Positions 23,050 to 36,795 are shown, counted from the first letter of the stretch. The stretch is DNA of 64,000 nucleotides from Plantago major (GCA_026545765.1 CM048844.1:51866932-51930931); one strand, 5' to 3'. Numbers and translations are program-made. The notes: a model not told the origin generated them from the sequence alone.

Positions 23050-24576
23050 TGATGACTCGGTTTTATATCGTCTCATCTTGTCGTTTTTGCCGTCTTTTTG
23101 TTATCCTTAAGTATAGTTTTAGTTGTTTTTTCTAGTCTTTTTACTTGTTTTGTTCTCTTTCACTTTTGTAGGTATTTGGCTAAACCGTATAATTGAAAGC
23201 AAAAAGGATGTGATTTACATACATCAGGAAGATATGGTGTGCCGATGCTTCGTATGGTTGCTAGAAGTGAAGCGGGGAAACCGAAATGCCGAGATTTGAA
23301 GTAAAAAATGAGCAAAATCGAGCAAGAAGGTCAAAAAGGGCAAAATCATCATTTGCCGGAAGAGTTAGCGAACGCCATCTTCAAGATTGGCGTCCTCCAA
23401 AACAAAACATGAAGTTTTGGCGGACGCCAAAGTTGAACTTGGCGGACGCCATGTACGGTTTTCAAGGCCCGCTAAGTTTAATTCAAGCCCGCCAACTTCT
23501 TTCCATGGCGGACGCCAAGTAGAAAGTTGGAGTCCGCCAACTTTCTCTGTTTCGGTCTGTTTCGGCGTAATTTTTTCCGATTCTTTCCTAAATAGTTTTT
23601 CTTCCTTTCTTTTTAGTTAATAAACAACATTATTACTTTCAGAATTCATTCTATTGTCAACTATTGAACTTTACTGTCAAGCTAGACCTAGTTTCCAATG
23701 ATTTTCACCTTGTAATCCGACGATTATCATTGATTGGGAGCGTAATCTACATACTTTTTTGCATCAATCACTTCAGATTTTTCAGGTTCTACCTAGTGTT
23801 TGTGACAACGAAGGGTAAATCAGATCAATCGATCGATTCCTCGTATTTAGTATTAGATTATTTGTGTTAATGGTTTAATTGCTTATTTGATTATGTCTTC
23901 GCATAACAAGAGTAGCTAAACACCCAGATTATGGGGTGGTGACAGATTCAAGCATGCTAGCAAGGGTTTATGCGTTTATATGTAATCGGGTTACGATTAC
24001 TATGTGCTTTGTAGATTAAATCAGATCCCCGCTATTACGCTTGATGCAATCCGTCAATATCATCATAGATTAAGCATTTGATCCTTGGAAACCAAAACGT
24101 TTTTCGTCTTGCTCTAATCTAGTAGCTAGCTGCAAACGGTAATAGTAGGATTAGCTTTATTGATTGTAGCTTAGTGAAATTGACGCCTTCACTAATGCTA
24201 TTCCTTTTTTGAACCCAAGTAGTGACAACTTGAGGTAATCGTTTCCTGTGGATCACATATTTCCTGTTAGCTAGCTTGTCTTCTAGTCACCACTCCATAA
24301 TTCTCCTCATTCATATATCAATCTCAAGTATGTCAATCATATCTAGTTTTGTCTGCCTAGTTGTTTACTGTTACAATAGTTAATCAATCTGCTGCCGAAG
24401 CAAACAATCTTTTACTGATTTCCATATTGTTTCTATTTATTTGTAAACTCATCTCAGCCTAGTTAAGTCCTTCGAGACCTAATTCAAGTTAACGCCACCG
24501 CAGACAAGTTTTCGTAGTGTTGAGAATTAACTCTTGGCTCTTAAACAAATATTAAAACTTTGATTTTGACACATCA
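23050..24576 (+). repeat. LTR2 of the tandem element
   Basis: It is 1527 bases from TGATGACTCGG to GACACATCA. It is the only complete LTR that can be compared along its whole length with LTR3, and it is shared by both internal regions. Confidence 0.85.
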
Positions 24577-24582
24577 AGTTTT

Positions 24583-24600
24583 TGGCGCCGCTGCCGGGGA
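24583..24600 (+). promoter_or_regulatory. Primer-binding site of internal 2
   Basis: TGGCGCCGCTGCCGGGGA, identical to the one at 20734. Confidence 0.85.
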
Positions 24601-24839
24601 CTTAACTCCTTTGTTAAGTTTACGAATTGTAATTTTCAGTTGTATATATTTGTTAGTTTGTCTTTTCTTTTTTTTAGTTTAGTTTATTTTGCGGAACTAC
24701 TTGGGCTTTTTGTGCGTGCAGAAAAGTATGGATATCTTGATTTGTCAGAGGTGGGATGGATTTCATGTTGCAAGAAACCGCATAGACTTCAACATATCCG
24801 AGATTTTAAATTGAATCATTAGATAAGATCGGTCATGCA

Positions 24840-25380
24840 TGGTATAGATTTCAAGATCATGGGAGGCGATCCAACCATGGTATGACACTGTGTGCACTGA
24901 TGTGAATTTTCTACAAAAATCTAACTAGCGAAGGCCAAGGGATGGTGGATAGAGCCGCAGGAGGGTCGATCTGGGATTTGACACCTACGGACCTAGAGGA
25001 AATGATTCGAAGCCTGGTTTACGACCTCAGATATTCTAAAATTCGGCAGATATGCAATGAGCAACTATCTTGTTGTGCACGAGAAGATGCTGAAGAGATG
25101 GCAGAAGATGAGGTCACTACCACCGCCTCTACTGCAATTGAAGAAGAAAATCTAGTCACAGTTGAAGGAGTTTATGAGGGTTTAGACGATCAGTCAGCCA
25201 TGGTGGAGGAGACATCCGCCGAAGCGACCGACGAGGAGACTGAACCACCCGTTTCCAACTGTTTGGAGATGGAGCAGACAACTGATACCACCCAGATGAT
25301 ACCATTGGATTCATAGTCCGTTCCCCCACCTTACATCAATTCGCACACACTAGCACCAAATGCATTACCCAGAGACTAGC
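24840..25380 (+). pseudogene. Gag remnant of internal 2
   Basis: From 24942 an open frame of 124 codons contains DRAAGGSIWDLTP, EMIRSLVYDLRYSKI and QICNEQLSCC, then a Glu/Thr-rich tail ending with TAG at about 25316. It corresponds to the C-terminal part of an Athila-like gag; the N-terminal capsid part is lost. It is in better condition than the copy in internal 1. Confidence 0.6.
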
Positions 25381-26098
25381 TGTGAGTTTCAATTCTATTT
25401 ACCGCTTTTATTTTCCTTTGATTATCCTTTGTTTTATATTAATTTTAGATTTATCTAATGTCACTTATGTGAAGTCATAGGAAACCTGAGGAGAGGAGCT
25501 AAACATGGTACCAAATTGTTAGGCTTGGCGGGAAGGATGCAAGGGATTCGTTCCCATTTGATAATGGATACCAGCAGCCACGAATTTCAGGGAAGTACAC
25601 TTTCAATTTTTCTTTTCTAGACTATTCATTGGGACCATCTCTAGTCTAGGTTTGGGGAGGGAGGTAGCTTTCGTGTGCTTGTACTTATATGTGTCTGTCG
25701 TGTCCGTGGTCGCTGTCAGGTAGCGCTACCAGAGTGTGTGTTTTTCTTTTCCCGTGGAATCTGCATGATTTTCGAGTCTAAGTCTCTCCCAAGTCGAAAG
25801 GCCTATCGCATATACTAAACCTGCTTAATGCTTTTGTTTTGGCTGATCCTCGACTATTAGCGCTTGCATGTTTTAAGTTTGTTAAGTTCATTTCTCACCG
25901 TAAATAGAAAGTCCGTTCTAAATTTCAGAGTCCAAAAAGCCTGTGAGTAAACCTTAGCCGATGAAAAAATATTGTACCGGCGCCTGTGTGATTTCTCGGG
26001 AAGTGAAAACTCCCTTGTTTGCGCCTCATCATTCTCATGTGTACTCTGTGTAAGTTAAGTATGACGAACGACATGTTTCCCATTCTTATTTGCTTATG

Positions 26099-26103
26099 CC
26101 AAT
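26099..26103 (+). repeat. Target-site duplication CCAAT, left of copia copy I
   Basis: CCAAT at 26099-26103 is repeated at 41614-41618. The uninterrupted sister sequence ATGCCAATCCTGCTCC near 22220 has it once, proving the empty site. Confidence 0.95.
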
Positions 26104-27789
26104 TGTTAGATATTTTGTTAGAATATCTGTTTAGATTTTGTCCAGCGACATGATGACTTATCTTAGTCTCAGAAAGGTGATTAGTACTCTTGGTTCACTT
26201 GAACATTATAAAAGAGGAAACCCACTAAGTATGATAGTCTAGCTAATCTTGTATAGGATGTTAGGTCTCAAAATGTAATTTTTATTTTATGAAGAGAAGA
26301 CCAAGAAGAAGACATCCAACCAGAAAGCTCAACAACATTTGAAGATTTGAAGAAAACTGCACAAAATTACTGAATCTGTTATTCAGATATCTTAGCCAGA
26401 TATCTTGTAGACGCGAACAGTTTCAAACAAACTGTGTCACAAGAGATATCTGAGAAATGAGATACATATCTGAAAACAAGGAAAGTGTCCACAGATATCT
26501 ATTCTCAGATACCTTGAGCATTAACCACGTTTCTGAAAAAGAAACATATATTGAAAACAAAGTTGTTTCATGAATAACAAGTGGTATCTCAAGAATGAAG
26601 ATAAGGACGGCAAAGAATCGTCGATAACACCGGTTTCGATATAAAGCATAGTTCCGCTGACACTACAGACAAAAAGTATAGTACAAAGCATTTAATGCAC
26701 GACAGAGATATCTCAATAAAAGCAACTACGAACTTCCGAGAAGAAGACAAAACTCACATAAAGATTACATACAGATCTCGATAGTTTGAATTTGAGCCTA
26801 ACGTATACTATTCAAACGACACTCAAATTCATCTATAAATATCAACACTTAGACAACTTGAGAGAACACACGAACACAACTCGTAACACCGAATACCAAA
26901 CATACGATCTCTGATCTTACTCTCTCAAAGCATCTTACTTATCATCAAAGCTTTCTGTTGCGACTAAAGCTTTTGATCTTGAGTAAACACTGAAGTTCTA
27001 AGTGTCCTGATCCTAAAAAAGCAAAGCTATCTATGAAGGAATTGAATCAAAAGATCAACTATCTGAGATTCATTCTCTTGAACAGATATCATAAGACTTG
27101 GGTCAGTAAAATCGAACAAGATACCATACGCTGTAAAGTGTATTAAGTAACTTAGTTCACAGAGCTATTTGAATAACCCAAAAGTTATTAAGACGCCATC
27201 TGACAACTCAAACCGAAACCAACACCAAAACCGGCGTGGAGTACAAGAAGTACTTAGTTTGAAAAATCAGGGAATAACTCCAAGGTTACCGGAGTATGGG
27301 AAGTACTTGATTTGGGAAACTAAGGAATAACTCCAAGGTTATTGAGTATAGGAAGTACTTAGCTTGGGAAGCTAGGAATAACTCAAAGGTTTCGAGTATA
27401 GAAGTACTCGTCAAGAAGCTAGGAACAACTCTGGGGGAACATTTGGTTGGGAACCAATTGTTCGTAATCTTAGAATAGGATTATTGTAAGGTTATCTCAA
27501 TTATCTGTTCTAGTGAATTCTAGGTCTCGATAGATCAAGTGGATTAGCTGGAGGATTACGCCACCTCCGTATACCACTATAATTGTTGTGTCATTTACGC
27601 TTCAGATTTATACTTCAAAGAACACACACACACTTATTAACTGCTTTCTACACTTATCTTTATTAAGTCTTCTCACTGATTTAAGTATCGATATCTATTC
27701 AGATATCCGAGAAACATTTGTTATCGACAAAGTTTTAAAAGACTATTCAACCCCCTCTAGTCTTTTACTTTGCGTTATCTCGACCAACA
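26104..27789 (+). repeat. 5' LTR of copia copy I
   Basis: It begins TGTTAGATATTTTG and ends CGACCAACA. AAGTACTT-containing short repeats lie near 27240-27430. Confidence 0.9.
26833..26841 (+). promoter_or_regulatory. LTR TATA box (copy I)
   Basis: CTATAAATA, repeated at 40686-40694 in the 3' LTR and at 9042-9050 (minus) in copy H. It is the probable start region of the genomic transcript. Confidence 0.6.
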
Positions 27790-27803
27790 AGTGGTATCAG
27801 AGC
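27790..27803 (+). promoter_or_regulatory. Primer-binding site of copia copy I
   Basis: AGTGGTATCAGAGC directly follows the LTR; TGGTATCAGAGC is complementary to the 3' end of initiator tRNA-Met in plant copia elements. Confidence 0.9.
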
Positions 27804-27829
27804 AGAGGTTCACCAGCCTTCCAGACCAA

Positions 27830-29560
27830 CCTAGATCCCCGATAGGTGAAGGAACTTTGTCCACTTTTGAGGACTATTTAATTTGTGTTAAGTGTGCGTA
27901 TGTCTCGAGTGATGCACCTGCTCAAACCGTAGAACTACGAGAAATGGTAAAATAACATGATGCTCCACCTTGATGCCATAAGTGACTAGATGATCAAGTA
28001 ATAAAGAATGGCCCAATAGTCATTCAACAACTTAAGCAAGTCATGGAGGTTTCGAGTGGAAGAGACAGAGATCAAAGCGAAGGATCTTCACAAATGACAA
28101 GCGCCAACTAGTGGAAGATCTATCGTCACGTTATTTACGTAACCAAAGCCTCAGAGAACTCGACATCGAAGATGCCAAGAGAAATCGCCCGATGGTCAAG
28201 CTCAGAATATCATCATCGACGACACCAGAGCACATACAAGTAAACTGGGTGCTAAACGGCGAAGTCAGTTGCTCGCAACCGATTGAAGAAATCAGGTTTG
28301 AATCGAGAAACCAAGGAAAACAAGTTCGAAGTTCTAAAGTTGAAATTTCAAAATTTCAAACAAGGTCCCACCGAAACTCGAAGAACTTGATTTCAGATTT
28401 ACCACTCTCATGAGTGATATAAAGATTTGGGAAAGCAATAGATACTCAATGTAAAAGATTAAGACTATTGTCAAGTCTTAACCACAACTTGGAGCATACT
28501 AAATTCTTTTATTTTAACCAAGGTATGCCAAATATCACTCCAAGGAACTTTTCTCTCATCTTGCTCATGACTATGAGACAACTCAGAGAACAAACAACTG
28601 AAAAGTTGCAGAATGTTGCTCTAGTTACTCAAGGAACTTCTGAAAAGAAGAAAAGCAAGGAGGAGACTGAGGATGCTCTTGCTGCAAAGCAAATGAGTAA
28701 ATTTGTTAGTCGAGAAATTGAGAGAAGAAAGGCCAAATAGTCAAAAAGCATCTAGTTTCAAACTATCACCAAGACAAAATATGCAAAGCTCACGAACAAG
28801 CCAAATCGTAAAGCATCATGTAATCGAGGAAGGTAAATTGAAACGATATCTGCTTTCTATTGTCGTAAACCCGCCATTTCAAGAAGGATTGTCCGCCTCA
28901 ACAAACTAAGGACAGGGACAAGAAAGATAGAAGAATCTTCTAGAAGCCGTAAAGCTTTGTTAATCAAGAAAGAAAGAAAATCCAAATTCAGCTGGATGCT
29001 CTAGACGTTGAGACAGATTCTGAAGATGACAATTCAGATGATTCAACTCTACCATCACCAGAATTATGTGGAGTTACTCATGATATAATCGACTTCGGCC
29101 TCAAGAAGAATGAAATGTGGAGTTGTCAAATTGACGGACTTACATCTCCAACATAGAAAACCGCCTTATATCGATGAGGTAACACATACTTCTTGCTACA
29201 CTTATGAAAGTGATGAAGAGGAAATAAAAAATCTAGAAAATCTCAGGAAAGAACTTGACATCTATGAAAGAGAATTTCAAATGATCCGAGCTAGAGCAGA
29301 AAACCTTGAAGAAGAAAAGAATTCTCTTGAAAAGGAAAATTCTCAATTAGTAAAATGCATTTCAAAGCTCGATATCCGAGACCTAAAAGTCACATGAAAA
29401 GCAATGGCCGAGTTACGAAAGAATTATGAAAATCTTCTTTCTGAAAACAAGGAACTCAAGAAGAAAGAACTATCTTTTCAATCTTATGCCAAAGCTAGTG
29501 ACACTCTTACTGAAGTACAATCTTACTTAAGAGATCCTTCAGAGAAGAAAGGACTTGGGT
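27830..29560 (+). pseudogene. Copia gag of copy I
   Basis: SSRYLRNQSLRELDIED (near 28120) lies in the N-terminal half. At about 28850-28890 a CCHC zinc knuckle is still visible across frames (a Cys-rich start and HFKKDCPPQQT). An acidic linker (ALDVETDSEDDNSDD near 29010) and a coiled coil (KNLENLRKELDIYEREFQM near 29230, then EEEKNSLEKENSQL) follow. The frame is broken many times, often at sites that read CGTA or TCG where CAG or CTG is expected. The stretch 29560-30330 has Lys-rich fragments and no clear domain. Confidence 0.6.
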
Positions 29561-30329
29561 CAATACACGCATGATTGTTCTATCACTGAGTAAGAGTAAG
29601 GAGAAAAGAACATTTGTAAGTACTCAAAGACGGTTCCTATGCAATCTATAGTATCGGTGAAAAGACAAAGATTGTCGACAAAGGAAAGGCAATGACTAGA
29701 CCTTTGTAGGAAAAACAAGTCAAAAACAAAACTCATGGTTATAAGCTGAAGAAACACAAGACGAAAAGTGTAAACACCACAAGTTATGTCTCTCAAAAGG
29801 TAGAATTGCAGAGTCGCAAATTCTCCCATGTCACTTTTCCGGAAAGAAATCGATCAACCAGACTAGCAAAGTCAGAGAAAAGACCTCAGATAGCTTCAAG
29901 TGCTCAAACGGCATTGCTAAAGGCATCGGAAAACAACTTGCTCATGAGTACAAGGTGAGCAAGAACGATGGTCGAAGCTAGAATTGCTCAAAGCAATTAT
30001 CAAGTGGAAGTTAAATCAAGCCATCGAAAATCAATGCCGTGGCTAGAAGAAATCAAGGAAGGCTAAGTTTGTCGAAAAGCAAACTCGTAAACCCGACAGT
30101 ATCCGAAAGCATCATATGGAGCACCTAGGAACACACCAAGGAAGAAAATAATTTTACTAATGATAACTTTCATTCAAAAGAATTCTCCTTATGTTCCCCG
30201 CTGACAAAAGCATATTTCAAAGAAATTCATTCAAAATGGATTCCACCGAAGAATTTTTGATTCCGACGGTTCCATCAAAGATATGAGAACCTAATCTCCT
30301 GCTTCGCTCGTGCGTAATGCTTCCGGACT

Positions 30330-31560
30330 AAAGCACAATGGCTATTTGATAGTGGATGCGGAAAACACATGACAGAGACAAAGCAAACTGTTGATTACAA
30401 AGCTTGCAACACAGACCAGATATCGACGGTTGAGGAGAATTAAATCCTCTCCGATTTGGCAACGCCAAATTGGGAACTTTAACAATCACCGACGACATAT
30501 GTTAAGGATTTGAAATACAATCTATTTAGTATGAGCCGCTTATGCATAAGGGTTTTACTATAAAATTCAAAGCTAACATCGCAAACTAATTGACAATGAG
30601 TCAAAGCATACCTTAGTCGACGGCGAAAGGCGCCTTTATGTTGCCGATTGGGCATCTCGCCACAATCAAGAATGTCTCATGGTGAGTCAATCGTCACACG
30701 TAAGAGCACCGTTATGGCACAAAAGAATGAGTCACTTGAACTTCAAAACTCAATAGACTTGCCAAGAAAGAGTTAGTGGTTGGTCTTCCCAACATCTTTC
30801 GTAAAGGATGGTATCTGCTCGCCGATGGGGAAACAATCTAAGATCTCTTTCAAATCCAAAATCGACACTCTAGTGTTAGACCACCGCAACTTTTACATAT
30901 GGATCTATTTGAATCATCTGAATTAGTCATGCAGAAAGAAGTATGGTCCGTTGTTGTAGATGACTTCTCAAGATTCACTTGGTTGTTTTCCCAAACACAA
31001 GTCCGATGCCGTGGTGGAGATACCAAACTTGCTGAAAAGCTTGAAGTCATGAAGAATGACAAGGTATCCGCAATCGTATAATTGCATCGAGTTTGTCAAC
31101 CAAAGACATAAAGGAGTTTTGTACCGCAAAGGTATACAACACCAACTTTCCTCCGTAAGAACACCTCAACAAAATGGTGTTGCGAAAGGAAAACAGAACC
31201 CTTAAAGAAGTCGCAAGGACAATGCTATGACACCGAGATAAGTGAAATATATTGGCTTGAAGTCGTAAACACAAACCTACACTCGTAATGTATGCTTGAT
31301 AAACAAACACCATGACAGACCCCTATGAAATCTTGGTCGAAGACCTCCTTATATCAAACATCCGAGAATATTTGGTTGTAGATGTTTTGTTCTAAACAAT
31401 GGGAAAGATTATCGAGAACATTTCAACCAAAGGCGATGAAGGTGTTTTTCTTGCTATTCCACAAATAGCAAAGCTGTAATATACAACAAAAGAACAAAGA
31501 AAATTGAAGAATCGCCATGTCAGATTCTATGAAGGAAGAAAACACCTCCTATTGATGAAC
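30330..31560 (+). pseudogene. Copia protease and integrase of copy I
   Basis: Protease: QWLFDSGCGKHM at about 30336-30372 with the D-S-G active site. The pre-integrase region follows at 30690-30870. Integrase core: VVDDFSRFTWLF at about 30953 and TPQQNGVA at about 31164. The next codons should give the catalytic Glu (A-E-R); the DNA reads GCGAAAGG at 31182-31189, one base short of GCAGAAAGG. After that come NVCLINKHHD and RIFGCRCFVLNNGKDY (about 31285-31405). The missing A in a CAG is the pattern seen across the window and may be sequencing error. Confidence 0.75.
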
Positions 31561-32039
31561 TCTCGTAAAAGTTCAAAGAACTATTATCGAGGGATCCTAA
31601 AGAAGAATCCTCGTAAAGGAAAAACATCTTTATGGAAAGTGAGGATGACTCGACGAAAAGCTTGAAAAGCCTAGTAACAACAAGATGACTCACAAGCATG
31701 ATGAGGAATTTCCTATGAAGTTTTCCGTAAATGGAACAGTTATCGAGAACCTTCATCATGAAGAGGTATCAAAAAGAGAATGTCAAATGCATGTCTCGTA
31801 TATCTCTAACATCGAAAAGTGTCGATATCCATGACATTTCCCATATGTCGATATCTCGACATCAAAAGTATCAAAACAAAATCTTAGTGATTCACATTCG
31901 ATCACCGGATATTGATCCTACTAGCACTAAACCTATGATGAAATGGATCAAAGATCATCCTACAAAGGATATAATCGACCAATTAATCGTGGTGTTAGGA
32001 CTAGAAGAGCAATAGTAAAATGCTAACTCTTCTCTTTCG

Positions 32040-33505
32040 ATGTTTCATCTCAATATTGAACCTAAAAACATAGAAGAAGCATTAGGAGACCAAGATCGAT
32101 CTCCGCAATGCAAGAAGAGTTCGATCAATTTGAGAGAAACAAAGTCCGAAACTAGTTCCATTTATAGAAGGAATATCCGTGATTGGAACTAAATGGGTTT
32201 TCGAACAAGATGAATGAATCGTGAAATAACCGTAAACAAAGCAAGATTGCCAAGGGATTTACTCGCATCAAGGCTTAGATTTTGACGAGTCATATGCACC
32301 AGCTGATTGATGCAATAAGACTCTTTCTAGCCTTTGCAGCTCATAAAGATTGCAAAGTTTATCGATGGATGTCAAAAGTGCATTCCTAAACGTGAACTTG
32401 TAAGAAGTTCATGTTGAGCAACCACCGGGTTTGAAGTTTCCTCAAAGTAGAATGGTCTATAAACCATGTAAATCTCTATGGATCAAACAGCTCCAAGAGC
32501 TTGGTATGACACTTGGCCAAATACCTACTAGAAAGTGGTCTCAAGAAAGGTGAAGTTGATGAAACTTTATTTACCTTAAACCATGATGGGAAACTACTCT
32601 TAGTTCAAGTATATGTTGATGACATCATATTTGGATCTAAGGACAAGCAACTTTGTAATGACTTTGCAAATCTCATGAAAAGCAAGTTTGAGATGAGCAT
32701 GATGGGAGAAATGAATTATTTCCTAGATTGCAAGTCAAGCAACTCAATGATGGAATATTCATTAGTTAAACAAAGTATGCAAAAGACATGCTCACAAAAT
32801 TCAATCTTAAGCCTTCTGAAAAGAATGCTAAGATACCTATGAGCATTGGAACCAAATGACCTATACTGAATCAGATAAGAGTGTTGAAGAACATAAGTAT
32901 AGGAAATTGATAGGTTCACTACTTTGCCTCACTGCAAGTAGACCTGATATTCAATATTCGCTGGAGTATGTGCTAGATTTCGCATAAATCCAATGCAAAC
33001 ACACTACAACATTGCTATGAAAATATTAAGGTATGTGAAGGGTACAGATGTAGGATTGTGGTATCCTAAAGAAAGTGGATCGAGTTTAGTGGGTACTTTG
33101 TCGATTATGCCGGATCATTGCTTGATAGGAAAAGCACCGTGAACTCGCTTCTCGGCACTAGACTTATCTCATGGTTTAGCAAAAGCAAAACTCAATTGCA
33201 ACTTCTACCACGTAGGTCAATATATTGTCAAGTTGTTGTGCAAACACAAATTCGTGGATACAACAACAACTTAAAGACTATGGACTGATGAAAAGAAAAC
33301 TCCCATTTTCTCGTGACAACACAAGTGCTATCATACATACGTAATCCTAAATTTCATGCCGTAACAAAGCACATTGATGTTAGACATCACTTCATCGTAG
33401 ACCATGTTGAAAAAGGCAATATAGAGATACTCAAGATTGGCATCAAGACCAACTTGTATATCTTCACTAAGCCACTACAAGAAAGTAGATTCAAATTTTA
33501 AGACA
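32040..33505 (+). pseudogene. Copia reverse transcriptase and RNase H of copy I
   Basis: An open stretch from 32513 contains the RT catalytic box YVDDIIFGS (YVDD at 32612-32623) and KSKFEMSMMGEMNYFL. RNase H follows: KGTDVGLWYPKESGSSL near 33040, then the histidine motif KHIDVRHHFI near 33370, ending in FTKPLQESRFKF and TAA at about 33500. The N-terminal RT part is in several frames. The spacer 33505-34126 shows nothing beyond short repeats of GTATCCG. Confidence 0.8.
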
Positions 33506-34126
33506 TAGTCTTGGACTAATGGAACTACCAATGAACCGAAAGTTCGTATATCCGAACGGGTATCCGTAAAAGAGAGAAGAGATATCCGGAATGGGTATCC
33601 GTAAAAGAGAGAAGAGGTATCTAGAACGGTATCCGTAAGTCAAAAGGATAAAGAGCAAATGATAGCTTAAGATCTCCGAGACGGAACTCGATCTCAATCA
33701 TTCTATAAACGGGAACACTAAAGAGAATAGTATAACTATCTCGCAATAACTACTCTCTTGAAACTCGATTATTTCTATCTTGATGAAAACTTGGAAAAAT
33801 CCTAAGTATAAGACAGATTCAGATGCGAACAGTGTCCTTGCTCAAACAGAATTGTGATTAAGATAGCTATTAGCCAAAATTCATTAAATTGGCACAATTA
33901 CATTTGTTGATTGTGATCATTGCTGGAGAAGCAATGGTGACCCTTGATGAATTCAAACGCTTGATCTGAACGGCAGAAATTAGTTCACAGTAAATAGTGG
34001 ATCAAAAATTCGACAAAGACCACTTTGCATTTAATGCCGAAGTTACTTTTGATCATGCCGGCTTGCAATTCACAGATACGTACACACAAAATCAATTTGT
34101 ATGTATTTGTCTGTTGAGATTCACTT

Positions 34127-34140
34127 GCTATATATATAGG
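34127..34140 (+). promoter_or_regulatory. TATA box upstream of the extra gene (copy I)
   Basis: GCTATATATATAGG, about 190 bases before the ATG at 34330. The sequence and distance match copy H. Confidence 0.5.
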
Positions 34141-36146
34141 ATTTTGGCAAAGAAAATCACTTTCCTAATCCGAAATTTCAACTTGCATCAAAATAGCAAA
34201 ATCCTTCTCCTAATCCTCCGTCCAACATCTCTAAAATCTCTGCAAATATTGATTAAGTTTTTCTGAAAAGAATCACTGAATCGAATCTCTTTCAAACACA
34301 AGCTTCAAATCCCTATACTATATAAAGAGATGGCTTCCAAGAACACTTCGATACAGAATCCTGAATCTCCATCGGTATCAACAAAAGCAAGCACCGTAGT
34401 TGGTTATTGTTAACAATCGATCGTAGGAGCTTAATCCTAACCATTGACTTCAAGTCATGTAACGACTTAGGTTGGTGCCATGGTCGAGGAATACCACCGC
34501 CGCAATAGAAACCAAAGTGACAGAAAATTGATTCTCGACATGCTTGAAAAGGCACAAATCAAGGGTTTTCTATCCGCCTCAAAGGGAATTTCATCACCAT
34601 GTGTTGGAATTTTACAACAACCTGTGATTATTTCCGTATCCGAAGGCACCGAAATAGTGTCTATCAAAACCTCACCAAGGAAAGGAAATCCTTCCGACTT
34701 AACAACTTTCAGAAGTTGTTCGAGGTTCAAAATCTTGGAAAGGATTTTGAAATAAACACCAAGGATGATGAACTCCTTGAAGGTGTTAAAGAACTTTACA
34801 GCCGACGTGTGATCTTGAAAATCGATACACCCATCGAAGTTCAAGCTTGTCGACATCCCAACCGACATCCGCTGTTCACCGATGTACTAGCTTGCATTCT
34901 TCATGATGCTTTGATGGTCTACAAGGAGGTGACCAGATAAGCCAAGAACGATGGATCATGATGTTCTTGAATCAACAAGACAAAAGCGGAAAACCCTTTT
35001 AACCGGGAAAGTACGCTGCTCATGAAATTCGTGAAGAAGATTCAAGGCTTTAGCCTAAGATTGTCAAAGGACTAGCGAGCCAAAGGCCATGAGGATATGG
35101 TCCAAGATATGCTACTTGGAAAAGTTTCGCATCGAGCTCAGAGAGACTACAAATCGCTAACAAGAATTTACTCTACAAGTACGAGTATACAAATCAATGA
35201 AAAGGTTACGGGTCTCGTAAAGGTCCTAAGAAGAGAAAATCAAAAGATATCTCAAGAAAAGGTTATACCAAGAAGCCTGTAACTTCAAGAAAGAAGTCTT
35301 GGCAAATCGTAAGACACACCTAAAGAGGTTGTCAATTTCGACATCCGCAAGCATGATGAACTCATCAATGCCGCAAAAGAGTTATCAACTACTAAACAAG
35401 TAAACTCAAAGAAGAGAAAGTGCTTTCTAAATGTTACGACTAATGCAAAAAGCCTTGTCGATGAACTCATAAATGTCGCCAAGAATGGTGAATAAGACTA
35501 AGCCCCATCTTCGTAAACCGCAGGAATAATGGACCAACCGCCCAATGCCGATGAGAGCTCGACGATGAAGATGATGAACTAGTCATCTCTCAAGTCCTAA
35601 AAGGAACAAAGAGGGCTAAGGTTATCAAAAAGTAACCGTGATAAGGTATCCAAGAAGAACCTACACCACAAAGTTGTCGAACCTATAGCAAAGGTTGTTG
35701 GCAAACACATCATCGTGGAATGACTCTCTGCACAACTTCACAAAGCCCCGATGAGTGGTATTTAGTGTCAAGGATGTCGATGGAAATGCCACATCTAAGA
35801 ACTGGAAGAACACTCTACCGATCAATCTTCGCCTGCATAACCACAACAACCACAAACACAACAAACCACAAGTGGTTGATGAAATGGTTAATGAACTCCA
35901 TTTTGAATTACTAGCAATACAATATGCTGAAGAAAATCCTGTAATTGAGCAGGTTCCCCAACTCAATGAGAGGGATCAAACTGAGACATCTACTCAGAAT
36001 GATCAACCAGGGGAGGCAACTAAGTCAGATGCATACCAGAAAGGTGTGAAGTACCGTAAACTTCAAACAAAGAAACCGTGACCGACAAGACGACCAATGT
36101 ATAGAAAGGTCACAAGTTCCAGAGACCAATCACTAAACTGCATTTT

Positions 36147-36229
36147 TAAATGACTGGTTTAACTCTTACCTTGTGAAAATTTTTTGTACTTATAAATCTT
36201 GTTACCTTATAAGAATTTCTTTGTTACAG
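36147..36229 (+). other. Intron a of the extra gene (copy I)
   Basis: The acceptor TTTGTTACAG ends at 36229; the donor has decayed to TTTAAATG where copy H has GTAAATG. Confidence 0.5.
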
Positions 36230-36333
36230 GCTGAGTTAGAAAGCCAGAAACAAGAGGAACTGAGAAGCTTACCTCAGATACTGAAAAAGAGGTTCCTTCA
36301 ACCTCAACTCTGAGAAACTGAAATCGTACTAGT

Positions 36334-36408
36334 GTAAATGATTCTTAAAGAGAACTAATTTTTCAAGAAAATGTTTGTATGCTCATTCATGATAAATGTT
36401 TCTAACAG
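36334..36408 (+). other. Intron b of the extra gene (copy I)
   Basis: GTAAATGATTC to TTTCTAACAG, 75 bases, near-identical to copy H. Confidence 0.7.
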
Positions 36409-36498
36409 TCTAACCGAGATGGAAGAAGATAAGGCGTAAAATGAGACAAACCGTAAACCAACAAGGTTTCAAGAACTCATCGAGCCTTCAAACTCAAG

Positions 36499-36577
36499 GT
36501 ATATGACAATCAAGTGATAAGTATTCTTAACTCGGTCATCTTTATCTCTTCTAATAATCAATACTTTCTACTTACAG
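36499..36577 (+). other. Intron c of the extra gene (copy I)
   Basis: GTATATGACAA to CTACTTACAG, 79 bases. Confidence 0.7.
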
Positions 36578-36715
36578 TTAATTCAAGTAGAAATGCAAGG
36601 ATAAAGTTACTTCCTCAGATCAATGGAAATTGATGAAGCCCCTAAGGCAACATCACTGAAAGAACACCGTAAATCGCATAAGTTTCTCGAAAATGAATCA
36701 GCTTCCGATAAGGAA

Positions 36716-36795
36716 GTAGCTCAAATCGTAATTCATTAAAAGCATATTTATGCATAGATTCTTTCAAACTATTTCCTAAGTATTGTATTTATCTC
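36716..36795 (+). other. Intron d of the extra gene (copy I), both splice sites altered
   Basis: It aligns with 13027-13112 of copy H, but GTAAGTAGC is reduced to GTAGC and the acceptor CAG reads CGT. Confidence 0.5.

Noticed and set aside
27790..27803. Possible tRNA gene at the tRNA-like match
   Set aside because: Only the 12-14 bases of a primer-binding site match; no tRNA arms around it.
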